From positions 114,667,369-114,731,368 of the forward strand of contig CM060843.1 of assembly GCA_030762175.1 (NCBI GenBank): a stretch of DNA of 64,000 nucleotides, written 5' to 3'. Below are positions 1 to 11,154 of this stretch, piece by piece; position 1 is the first letter of the stretch, and each line of letters begins with the position of its first letter. The position numbers and the translations under genes were made by a program. This stretch comes from Metallyticus violacea. Taxonomy: Eukaryota > Arthropoda > Insecta > Mantodea > Metallyticidae. Under the pieces are notes generated by a model. It saw only the letters and a list, made by a program, of their open reading frames with translations. It made no database searches and was not told where the DNA came from.

Positions 1-2780
1 AGTCGAGGGGTGGATTTTTTCTGCCTATGCCTTCCGGTCTGTAGATCACTCTCCCCCTTCCCTTTGTTTACTTTCTTCTTCTGTGGCTACAACCATTCTA
101 CTATTCTGCTCAGAAGTTTACGACACTCATTGATAAAGTTCACAATCTGTCTTTCAGGAAAATTCTATGAAAAAAATGAGTATAAAAGATTTTATTCTTG
201 CAGCCGTTCATAAGAGGGTTCACTTTGTGTATTTGCAGGCAATGGGAGAGTTTCAAGTGTACATCCAGGTGTTTGATTCATATCTATTCCATTTACATTC
301 TATGTACGAAGTTTGATATTGTTTTGGCTAAAATAGTTAAAAATATTATTCCTGCTTGTGACTGAGATTAATTTGTCATTCTAGCGTCTTTACCTTAGCT
401 TAAAAATACACACAATGACTCGTCACATTTGACATAACTTTGTCTATTTACTGACGAGAAGGTTATATAGCATTCTGAAGGAAATGAAATATTAACTTAG
501 TATTAAATAAGTAAGAATTGCACGGGGGAAAATTTGGGAATCTATAAATGGGACCAATAACACTGTAGAACGTTATGTAGCTACCGTAGCGGCGGACACA
601 TTGGAGGAAAAAGATATCTGAAGAATTTTTCTTTTAAATACCATTTATAAGGAATTTGATATCATGGCCCTTTTCTCTATTACAAACGTAAAGAAATGAG
701 TGATTTTAAAACTCACTCACTTATTCATTCCCTTTTTTTTATTTTGCGAAGAATGTTTTTGCATTATTCATAAACAAAGCAACACAAATATTTAACTGTA
801 CTGTTTTCCGTATCATTCAAATGAACAACGTTGAGCAGAAGTAAATCGTCTATTGACATAACAGAAAGAGAAAACATGTCCCTCAAAGCAGAGTCAAAGA
901 ATCAAAGGCGCTTTCAATTTGGCAATTTTGTATTACCATCTTATTTAATGCCAGGAAATTGTTTTATTTCCTCAGCGTTTGTGAGTTGAACATTTGCATT
1001 CCCTACCGGATTCTGGATTGCATATTACTTTGATACCCTCATGGTTTGATAATTCAAATGGAAATACTTTAACAAAGTCTCAGCGGGGTTATCTACATCT
1101 TCTTAGATACTAAGTGCTACATTACAAGAAAAAATTCCCTGCCATTGGATATAACACAATGATCCCATGTACTTTTGTGAATCATTATTTCTTCCATTGA
1201 ATAACTAGAGCGTTCATCGCCATCATTTATGTACTGCACAATAAGTGATCGCTATTTTCACTTAGAGTTCTTAATTCTATCACTTTTACTAGGCATTTTA
1301 CCTAGAATGTATAGTAACATATTCGTAGTTCCTTTATTTGCAAAAATATTATTTTTACACGCCATATAATGATTTATCTTTAAACATATTTTACTTCTTA
1401 ATACCATCAACTAAACATATAATAAATCACATTAATCTACAAATTTTCAAGGATATCTCGAAAAGAACCGAATATATGGGTAATGCAGCTTTGGAATATG
1501 TTTTAACGGAACAGAGTAATAATCGACTCATGACATAGCTAATTTTTCTTTTACCTGTATTGAGATTTTCCCTGGGTTGGGCGGTATTGTAAATAATCGT
1601 TTAAAAGGCAACAATACTTATAAAATGCATTATAATATCAAATAAAATACAGTGCATAGAAATATGTTTAGAACACAATAGATAAATAACATAAATTATT
1701 TTTAATAAAACAGGAGAAAATGAATGTCTAAGACATTATGAAAATCTATAGACAAATTATAACCTCATGTACTTTCATGGTACACATGCCATATTGGTTG
1801 CATCTTTTGGGGTTTTGGGTATGCACAGAATTAGACTTTATACATGTTTATTTCCTTGAAATTTTCTAATATTTCCATTACTAAATAGCATATACTCGTA
1901 AAACTAATATTCGATCGATGCACAGCTATTAATGTATGTTTATTTTTTACTGTACATGAATATCTATATAGTATAATTTCTTTTATCTGTTACTAATTGC
2001 GAGCCGCTAAATTTAGTGCTAGCTCACGCCAATGAAGTATTTATGCAATGACAGTATTTGAAACAAAGTAAACAATTTTCAAAACTAACATATATATACG
2101 AATTGCTTGTAGCAGTTTTTCAGTAGTCAAGTGCTAACGTTTGTTAAATCAGCTGCTGCTTTTACCCAACCATTATGGTGTAATTTGGGTTGCCTATTCC
2201 GAAAAGTGTAGGACACTTATACCTCTGTATTTGCTATTTATGTACTTATGTTTATATACTTATTTTAAAGGACATTTAGCTGCAACATTGTAACCCATGA
2301 ACTGAATTTATACCAAGATGCTGGGAGCCAGGAGTGGCTTTTGTAGTGCAAATTTTTTCTCAATTTTATTCTCGTATTTGGCCAAAGCATTGAAGAATTT
2401 TTATCAAGCAGCTTTGATCAGTCCAGGTTGAAACGTGTCATTATAGCTTGTAGAGGTCTAAAACTAACGTTACAGCTTTATTATCCTTGTCTAAAACGAG
2501 TGCAATTCGTAATTTAACATAAAGAAATATTTTCATTTAGAAAAAATGGCAGCCGATATTTCTTGTTTCAATGCGTCTAGAAGACATAGGGTGATATATT
2601 AAATACAATTAGTGCAGAATATTTTAAAAGCAATTCAAAGAGGTGAAGAGGGGGAATATGCAGTAAATTCAATGAAGCAACCTCAACCTATACCTTAAAG
2701 CCTGTCTGCTCCTTTATATCAAAACCGTGCAAGGGAGATGGTAAACTTCTTTATGTAACACATTTGTTAATATCATTGTC
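1..2780. other. AT-rich stretch, nothing recognised
   Basis: No reading frame longer than about 70 codons, no splice-bounded coding signal, no tRNA-like box pair and no transposon terminal repeat was seen on either strand. It is probably intergenic or intronic DNA. Confidence 0.5.
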
Positions 2781-2785
2781 TCTTA

Positions 2786-3133
2786 TTGACATTTTGGATT
2801 TCATTCTGCAAACGCATATCGACTCTTGAGAGCACTTCAACAGGAATAGCACCCGTATCAATACTGTACCGCATGGGCCAGTATTCCCAAGCTCTGAACG
2901 TATGCAGTCCTCTTGATGCTACATTGAAGTATCGGCTTCCGAGCTGGTCAGTCTTTCAAGAGTTCGATCGGATGACCCGCGTTCGGTTCGAGTGCAAAAC
3001 CAATGTCTGGCTCGTTGTTTACACAATTCTCGAAACCGCACTGTTCGCAAATTTTCTCGTTCCAAAGGTTTAGCCATATCCTATCCCCTCTCCACCTCTT
3101 TAGATCTTTTTTTTTTTTTTTTTTTTTTTTTTT
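2786..3133. other. GC-richer unique patch ending in a 27-base T run
   Basis: This block is clearly richer in G and C than its surroundings. It holds overlapping open frames on both strands (+ 2786-3073, - 2948-3157) and ends at 3107-3133 in a pure T run. Read on the - strand, that run would be a poly(A)-like start rather than an end, so the layout does not simply match a retrocopy. No known protein was recognised in either frame. It could be a fragment of an old element or of a host exon. Confidence 0.25.
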
Positions 3134-5098
3134 CCCGAACTCTTTGCTGAGGTACAATAGATTGACCGAGAAACAATGAGAGGAGGTAGACAGGAAAAGG
3201 TGATATTGCGCATGCCCGCCAGGCGGTGTTACCCATTCAGCTGGTCACTTATTTCCTCCCTCGTATCACGAGAATCCAATATATTGTAGTACTAGTAAGG
3301 ATTCTCTCCGTCTTTATTTGTTTACCGAGCAAACAAAGGTTAGAAAAGTCTCGGTATAGAAATAAACAAATGGTTCTGGGTTGGACGTAAAATCTATGTA
3401 CTCTCTACCTCCGTCACAAGATCAATAAAGCTTTGACGAAGTTAACGCATTAGCAAAGATGCTAAAAATGCTCATGTGGAATTTAATTCAGCCTTATATT
3501 TTCCGTAAAAAGATGATTTCGGTCATCACAATTAAGTTATGTTATCTTCCTGTACTATGCCATTTTGTAAAGCTCAGTAAACACATTTGAGTTGACGTCA
3601 CTCATAGATAGCATTAACCAATCCAGTTCAGTGACTTTGAAATGTCAAAAGCGTTTTATTTTATTGCTATAATTATCAGTTACGTTGAGCTCACTGAATT
3701 AGTGTTCATTTACATTTGTACTATCATGACTCGTTACGACATGGGGTATAGGTAAAGAAAAAACAGTTAAGTTTAATTTATTTATTATTACATCGATGGC
3801 AAGTAGATTATAATTATAATCAGAAACAATTAACTAAAATCTATACTTTCAAATCATATATACTTTTATGGTTAAGTTACAGGATGAAATGATCATTTTG
3901 ACTTCTTAGATTGCAACGTGTGTATAGCATATTGTTATCCACGTTTTGGGTCTCATATTGCAGTTTTTATAAATTGTATATGTAGTCAGAGACTGCAATA
4001 TTACACATAAGACACTGTTATCGAATACGGGTATCTTGGTGGAAGGTGCGTCATGAAATCGCTGGGAAAGGGCGCAGCTACTGGGTGGCCCATGGAACAC
4101 CGGCCCGACCAGATAAAATTCCCAAATTTGGCTTAAAAGCTGGAGCAGGTTAATGCGGAGCGCTCTAATAATAACAGGAATAATAATGATAATGATTTCC
4201 TTAAGACCTTATTACCACTAAAGGCTAAAAATATCGCTTTCGTACATATATACGTGACATAGGCCAAGAGCTAACCGTCCGTTATTATTACCATGAAAGA
4301 AGACATTCTGCGATAGCTTGATGATAACCCGAATACAATCACACAAGTTGAGCACACATCTCGGTGTAGCATCCTTTCCATCTTCAGCACATCGCGTCAT
4401 GACAAGCTGATGATAGTCTTACTATCGTGAAATTCATGCGCAGGTTTCTGCAGCAGACTACTGTGCAGCCACATTTTACAACATATGTATTTTACACGGA
4501 TAAATTGTTGGTACATAAGAAGGCAACTTTTTATGTAACTGCTGAGCAATATACCATTGGATATTCAAAGATGTGGTATAAACACTATGGAGCGACAGGC
4601 CACGTAACTAACATTGTAGAAATCTTTTAACAGTCACTTTTGGAAAATGATGTAAACGGCAGGGTGGACCTATTTCCTGACCACATAGTTTGACTACTAC
4701 CTCTGGGAAAATATCAAGATATTCACGTTGAGTTAGAAAAAGACCTTGATGCAAGAATTACTGTAGCGTCTGGAACAGTTCAGAACTTGCAGGCAGTATT
4801 TGCCAGTAAATATTCCAAAGCTGTAATGCATGCATTAATGCTAATGGTCACACCTTCGAGCACATTATGCGATAAATAAACGAATTAATATATAAATATA
4901 TATCGAAATATATCACACAGAAGTTCCTATTTTTTACATCAATCTCAACAATTTGGAAGGTATCACCCAGAGTTTATAATTGATTTTATTGAACAAAATT
5001 TCCTATCCAAAAAGCGCATGTTGGTGTGTGTATCTATTGTATCAATATAAGGAGAATTCTGCAGCATTCTGTTTCTCTTTGACTTCCTACTTATTATA
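3134..5098. other. AT-rich stretch with an imperfect hairpin, nothing else recognised
   Basis: No gene or known repeat was recognised. At about 3308-3372, two diverged arms built around TACCGAG and CTCGGTA, flanked by AAACAAATAAA-like bases, face each other across about 25 bases. This could be a transposon remnant or chance in AT-rich DNA. Confidence 0.35.
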
Positions 5099-5273
5099 GA
5101 AGGATAGGTCCATAAGTTTCTGCCTCGCCAACAAGGATTATCATCTTCACAAAACCATTATCTGGTGTCATACCTTATCTATTAAGTAAATAATTGCAGC
5201 TGTAAATCCCGCTCCGTGTGCTCAGTTGTTCAGATTAGTTCCATAAAGAAGAGTGTGTGTAGAAGATTGTGAC

Positions 5274-6555
5274 ATGTTCAAAATGGAATTTCCAGCTGTT
5301 ATTAAATTCTTCACAAAAGCAGGACTTACTCCAAATGAAATTAAACAGCGTTTGGACGTTGTATATGGGGAAGCATTCCCCTCCTATTCTACCGTAAATG
5401 AATGAGCCAAACTTTTTCGAATGGGTCGAGAAAGCATTGAAGACGAAGAGCGAGCAGTGGCTTTGGAGGTGCTCACTCCTGAAAATATCGCTCTTATGGA
5501 AGGAGAAATTATGGAAGTAGACGGCTCAAAGTTACAGAAATAGCAGCAAGGTTGGACCTTTATGAGACATCAGTGCTTCGAATTATCCATGAACATTTAA
5601 ACATGAATAAGGTAAGTGCAAGAAGGAAGCCTAGACTTCTTTCCTCAGTCCAAAAGCAGCAACGAGTCATCTGTTGTCAGGCATTTTTGGACCTCCTGTG
5701 TGCAACGATAGAGAAGTTCTGCAAACCATTGTTACAGAGAATGAAAGTATGGTTCTCTACTATGATACCTTGTCCAAAAGAGAATCAATGGAGTGGTATA
5801 AACCTGGCTAAGCACCGCCGTCAACCAAGAAGATCATGGCCACAATCTTTTGGGACTGTGAAGGAATACCCTTCATTGACTTCAAGAAAAGAAACATCAC
5901 AGTAAATTGGGAGGTATTTTTTTTTTGATTGATTTATTTACGGACGCTCTTCAACATCTCAGGTCATCAGCGTCCCATTCAACTCGGGGCGTGAAACGGC
6001 CGACAAATTTTGCTCAGAGGCCTCTTCTTTCAGGCTTGAGGTTCTTTTTCGTGCCGCAAATATACGACACGGGACCCCACGGCTTTACTTCCCTTCCGAA
6101 GGAAGCCATACTTAGGATTTTTACGCCCCGGAAAAATCCATCGGTCCTGGCCGGGTTCGAACCCGCGATCTTGGGGTAAATTGGGAGTATTATGCTAGCT
6201 TATTGCAAAGACTACGTGCTTCCATCAAAGAGAAAAGGCGAGGAAAGGCGTACACCACCTTCTTCACAACAAAGCGCCTATGCACACATCTCTTGCTGCA
6301 AAGGAAGATGTGAAGAAATGTGACTTCAAGGATATCGACCACCCACCATACAGTCCAGATCCAGCTCCCAGTGACTAATTACTCTTCTCAAAACTCTAGA
6401 AGGACCTTCGAGGAAGGAAATTTATAAGTGACGAAGAAATGAATGCTGTTTATGCTCATTTAGACTATGACTGTTTTGAGGGGGGAATTGAAAATTTAAA
6501 TCAAAGATGTGAGAAGTGTATTGCAATAAAGGGTACACCGAAAAGTGAAATATAG
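5274..6555 (+). pseudogene. mariner transposase, broken
   Basis: The frame starts at the ATG at 5274 and encodes a typical mariner N-terminal helix-turn-helix (residues such as KAGLTPNEIKQRLDVVYGE). An in-frame stop follows in the linker, where the family has a tryptophan. Further on are the second helix-turn-helix, the GMNK-like linker, a region reading WDCEG in the catalytic core, then HPPYSPDPAPSD near the third catalytic aspartate and a final segment ending near 6555. Frame changes, stops and the SINE at 5914-6175 show it is dead. In the living enzyme this is a DD34D cut-and-paste transposase that binds the terminal repeats; function here is inferred from family resemblance. Confidence 0.85.
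5914..6175 (-). mobile_element. SINE family 1, copy a, inserted in mariner
   Basis: On the - strand it starts within the tRNA-like head (CCCAAGATCGCGGGTTCGAA, the B-box), passes through a conserved body and the hairpin GGACGCT..GCGTCC, and ends in TAAATAAATC plus an A-run (T-run on the + strand at 5916-5925). The 12-bp target duplication GTAAATTGGGAG lies at 5902-5913 and 6176-6187. The related mariner at 33435-34705 has the same spot uninterrupted, which confirms the insertion. The 5' half of the tRNA head with the A-box is missing, so this is a 5'-truncated copy. Confidence 0.9.
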
Positions 6556-6616
6556 TTTTTGTCTTTATCATACCTAGTAAATGGTTAGGCCGGAAACTTA
6601 TGGGTCTACCCTCGTA

Positions 6617-8790
6617 TGTATCTCACAGAATGGAAATAAGCAAATAGGCAATCGAAATGAGTAAACAATGCTACTATATGTAATGCACTTTATGAAGTTC
6701 TGTGCTTATATTGAGAATGACAAATAAATAAGTAGTTTTTTTTTAAAACAGTATGAAACTTGAACTGTTACGCAAGTAACTCAAAATAAACCTATTTACA
6801 ATTAATAGTACAAGGTTCGATACCCGGTAATGGCAAAGAAAATTTTCACCCTACTCTCCATCAATGTGTTGTTTATTATATAAGTTTGGTATTGTTTGCG
6901 AATGGTTAATATGCCCGATATCTTAGCCTTAAGGTTAAAATTTCTCAGAAAAAAAATAGTTAAGACTATTTAATTTGCATTCTCTTCTTAAAGTTTTGTT
7001 ATATTCGATCAGATTAAGAGCATAAGCTCAGCATTGGACTACAAAAAAGTATTCACTTTAAATAATGAAGTTTTTTTCCGTTTACTGTTTTCAGCCAGTA
7101 TACCGTCCTAATTCTGTTGTACATAATCACCCTACGTTAATTCACATGCAGAGGCACTGTAGCTCGATATGGTCAGAAGTGGATTCTCCCTTGTGTTGAG
7201 TTCGCATTTCCAAGTCTGTACTTCTCCTACTAAAAGCACCTTTGGGAATTGACAAGCTATGATTAATCATTTCACCATATCATTTATCACGTCAACCAAG
7301 TTTACATTGGGCTGAATGTTCATGTTCTAGGGCTCGGAATTACATGACAGAGGACTTAAAGAATCTAAAGCACCTACATAAATGGGAAAGGGCTCGAACG
7401 CGTAACTGGCTACTTTTTGCTACACACATTGACGATAGTTAGTTGCCCAACAAGTTTCCGCTACAGTAAATTATACACCATCATCTTGCACATATCGAAA
7501 ATGAGGACCCTCGCTAAGTTATAACCGCCTTTCTACATGCTCTCTGCAAAACTGTTTAAAGAATATTTACTACTCAGATATATTCATTTTTAAATCTGGT
7601 TAGTTCTTTTAGTAGTTCAATCAATTTCATTTTAAGTTTTCGTATCTATTCTTAAGTGTCCTACTTAACATGAATAAACAAATGTACGAACAATTTCCAA
7701 ATCTATTTGACTATTTTTACTGCCGTACTTTCTTGTTTATATTTTGAATTAAATGTAAAAATTTATAAATGTACGTCTAATCAATTATTATTGGAAGCAC
7801 TTAGTTAAAAGAGACACTTTGTCAATTATTTATAATCCTCGTCCGCTCATGTTACATTCTAACTCTTGGGTAATAAGCATAGTTTACTTTACTTTTCCCA
7901 GTAAACTCCAGAACTAGGTATTTTTGTTTGTTAAACTTGATTTACATATGAATCCACTCATCGCTTGGGTGTATAATTTGTTTATAGCTTTCCTGATCAA
8001 GTGCCTGTTTCCAATACTGTAAATCACGATATTGTATATAAAATTGCATCTATTGGCACACAATAAAACTAGATGAAATACATGCAACACTTGAAAGTTT
8101 GCCAACATAAATCTTTGTAAATAAACATACAACGAAGGCCTTAAAATATTAGCAATGAAATAGGAAGTATTAGGTTACTGAATATTTCTGTCAATCAGAA
8201 TGGTTTTTTCTATAAAATGCCCAGTTAGCTTAGGGAGGCTTTTAGCGTCTTCAATTAAGTAAGGAGGAACAATATATGAACATTTTAGGAACCGGAAGAT
8301 GGACCCTGCCGAAAGCGGTAAACTTGGTAGCCATAAAGTAAAATTCTATTTTAACGGAAAGAACTTACACTAAATCCGATGTATGAAATTTAACCAAGTT
8401 TTTTAAACTTTTATTTAAATATATTTAATTTAAGATTGATTAAAATTAAATATATTTCAAATACAGCAAATATTACATCCAATAAGAGACAAAACCGTAG
8501 TGATGCTTTTGTTTCACTCTTGACATATAGTTTCTGAAAGAAGAAGAAAAAAATTTTTTTGCAAAAAGTTTAGTATCATTCCAATAGTACGTTGTATTTA
8601 TTGGGCGTATACGAAGATACAATTAAGATCTAATATGAGATATGATGGAATAATGAAATTGCTTCCTCCCCCCCCCTACTTGAAATATACATTAAATTTT
8701 TTCCGTAAAGTTTTCCAGATAAAATGTGGCTGGTCACATTCAAGTTCCCTGTTTACAAAAGCAAAAATAGTGCCATTGGTTCGATGTACT
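6617..8790. other. AT-rich stretch, nothing recognised
   Basis: There are only short open frames (for example - 7914-8132) with no recognisable domain. No terminal repeats, tRNA-like boxes or long microsatellites were seen. Confidence 0.45.
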
Positions 8791-8791
8791 C

Positions 8792-9065
8792 GATAGCCCG
8801 CGAAGCCCGTCGATCATGGTAACCATACTTCTTGCCTTCTAAGCCCAAGATCGCGGGTTCAAACCGGCCAGGGCGTAAAAATCGTAAGTATGGTTTCCTT
8901 CGGTAGGGAAGTAAAGTCGTGGTCCCGTGTCGTACATTTACGGCAGGAAAAAGAACTTCAAACTTGAAAGAAGAGGCCAAAATTTTTCGGCCGTTTCAAG
9001 CCCTGAATTGAATGGGACGCTGATGACCTGAGATGTTAAAGAGCGTTCATAAATAAATCAAATCA
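8792..9065 (+). mobile_element. SINE family 1, copy b
   Basis: This is a diverged copy on the + strand. The tRNA-like head reads GGTAACCATACTTCTTGCC, followed by a B-box variant (GGGTTCAAACC). The conserved body follows, then the 3' hairpin (GGGACGCTGATGACCTGAGA..GAGCG) and a TAAATAAATC tail. A short stretch just after the B-box is deleted compared with the copy at 13740. Retroposed and non-coding; the open frame that overlaps it on the other strand is a shadow. Confidence 0.85.
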
Positions 9066-9143
9066 ACCAAACCCGTGAAGCCTGAACTCAAAGTAGTCTC
9101 TCTCTAACATCACTGCCAAGACAGCAATGTGAAGTTGAAACCA

Positions 9144-9146
<3 letters not shown>

Positions 9147-9195
<49 letters not shown>
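9147..9195. repeat. (AT)n microsatellite
   Basis: Uninterrupted alternating A and T over about 49 bases. It produces artificial Ile-Tyr open frames on both strands. Confidence 0.97.
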
Positions 9196-9198
<3 letters not shown>

Positions 9199-10197
9199 AG
9201 CAGTTCATTGCTGTGCTTTTCATTACCATCGATGATCAAGAATGTCATCTTATCTGCTTCTCTGAATGGAGAAACACATTGATCATAGTTAGAAAAATCA
9301 TGAAATGTACTGTATATCAATGACTATTTCAGCATTTACTAAATGTTTTAATTCTAGATAAACGTGGGGCACACAAAATAAAATTCAATTATATTATGAC
9401 CATTATTATAATATGGATGAAATAGAATATATTTTGCTAAAATTAGATAAATTGTTAAACTAAGTATGGGAAACTAATGGAAAACATGAGTATAGATAAG
9501 TGTAAAATCAGAACATTGGAACATGACCTGAAGACCTCACTCCAAACCTTGTAATAAAATAAAATAAAAAAAAAATGTTTTTAACTCTGTATCATGTAAA
9601 CGCGTTAATATTTACATTATTTTCAAAATATTTAATGGATATCGAGAACTCAGATTTATACCTAATAAAAAGCACATTTGAAATATTAGAGAGAAATATT
9701 TATTTATTTGTAATGCACGAACTGTTGCCAGATAAAATTACAATATAGTCAGCTGCGTATTACGTTAATACTCGCGATCCCGTTAGTGGTTAACAGCACT
9801 TTTATTACTCGTGAAGTCATAATTAGTGCCTTAATCATGTCTAATGGAATCGTGGATGTGTGCTACCAAAGAGAATAACAACGTAAATGAGCACAAATGA
9901 ACCTACTACAGGCTAAATTATCGGAATTACAAAATCTTCTCCCCGCAGCATTTAGTTTAATAATTAAAATGTCAGATGCATTACGATATGAGACTATCTG
10001 CGTATAATTATGCTGAATTAGGCCTGTGTCTGTAAACGTGTGATATGTTTCAAAATTTCCTCAGCGAAAATAATCAACTCAGTTCTATTTGAAAAATTAT
10101 TTTCATATATCTGGGTTATTATGATATTATAAATATTATTATTGTAATTCGGATTTTAAAACTAAAAATAATGTTGCATTTAATTTGATAAATACTA
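9196..10197. other. AT-rich stretch, nothing recognised
   Basis: No coding signal or known repeat was seen, apart from a short AAAT-rich run near 9555-9575. Confidence 0.45.
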
Positions 10198-11154
10198 CGA
10201 GGGTGTTTAAAAATTAACAGCAATCGCAGATTTTCATCAAATGAAGATACCACGAATTTCAAACCCTAGCACAGTGTAGATAAAATGTCGCCACTACCTA
10301 GATTGGCGTGCTTAATCGAAAGTACAGCACATATAAAATGGTGTCACCCTTAATTGTTTGTACCCAGTGGAGCAAGAAATAGTCATAAGATTTTCATGGT
10401 CGGAAGGTGTGAAATTCTTAGAAATATTATGCAACAGTATGAAAATTTTACATTTAGTTAGACAATATAATAGTGGGTGGATTCGTCTTAAAATGGATGT
10501 GAATTTTAAAATGTTACAGATGTGGAGGCAGAATTTGTTTTATCAACCGCCGGTGACTATGGAGGTATTAAGTGGGGTCCAACAAGAGAGTCATTCATCA
10601 TTCCTTCATTCTTCAGTTCCTTCAGCGATTATGTTTTTAATGTCGTCCTTTCATGGTTTTCTTCAACCTCGGGAATAGAAAGAAGTCGCAGGGAGAATGT
10701 TTGGCATGAACCAAATGATGTTCCGACATCATCAGCAACCTCTGTCATAGGGATTCGGTGATTTTACAGAATCCTTTTCTTCACTTCTTCGTCGTTGTCG
10801 GCGGTTATTGGTGAGCTAGGAGGACGTCCAGGGTGATAGTCATTTTCAACATATTCACGGCCCTCTTTGAAACGTCTGTACGGTCGTAAGCTCTTGTCTT
10901 CTTGCTCATAGTAATTCACCAAAAGTCACAGTCAACATTTTGAATACTTTGTTGCACTTTATTCCGTTTTTCAATCAAAATTTAATACAATGTTTGATCC
11001 ATCTTTTTCGAAAGTAAAATATCGCCGAGCACACCTAAACATGTCTAACCCTTTCGACTGTCAACAATGAACTAAGCATTACAAACAACTGAAAAATCCA
11101 ACATTGTTCATAAACACGTGTACCAAATTGCCGTTAATTTTTTATCACACTTCG
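10198..11154. mobile_element. TIR-bounded composite of mariner-like fragments
   Basis: Ends of about 28 bases are inverted copies of each other: CGAGGGTGTTTAAAAATTAA on the left, and CGAAGTGTGATAAAAAATTA on the right read in reverse. TA flanks both. On the - strand, bases 10640-10920 encode a mariner N-terminal DNA-binding region (FKEGREYVEDDYHPGRPS, then MTEVADDVGTSFGSC) that jumps directly to a C-terminal piece (CDFFLFPRLKKTMKGRH), so the catalytic middle is missing. On the + strand, 10355-10560 resembles the N-terminus of another mariner-like family (VEQEIVIRFSWSEGVK). It is a non-autonomous derivative. The order of events is an inference. Confidence 0.7.

Larger units (their letters stand above)
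5099..6614 (+). mobile_element. mariner element, copy 1, interrupted by a SINE
   Basis: Inverted terminal repeats of about 30 bases flank the element. The left end begins GAAGGATAGGTCCATAAG, and the right end, read in reverse, begins CGAGGGTAGACCCATAAG; both continue TTTC..GCCT. A TA dinucleotide lies just outside each end (5097-5098 and 6615-6616), as expected for mariner target duplications. Without the SINE the element is about 1.24 kb, a normal mariner length. A second copy of the same family lies inverted at 33435-34705. The copy is inactive because its transposase frame is broken. Confidence 0.88.

Noticed and set aside
8820..8870. tRNA-like box pairs that could be called tRNA genes (also in the other SINE copies)
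   Set aside because: They lie inside repeated elements with a shared body and tail, lack a proper acceptor stem, and occur in many diverged copies. They are SINE heads.
9063..9323. Open frames with long Ile-Tyr runs on both strands (also near 14721, 47590 and 58459)
   Set aside because: They are produced by alternating TA microsatellites and have no coding value.
10395..10425. Short resemblance to a conserved small-subunit rRNA segment (AAGGTGTGAAATTCTTAG)
   Set aside because: The similarity covers under 20 bases, flanks do not match, and the stretch is better explained as the N-terminus of a mariner-like transposase.
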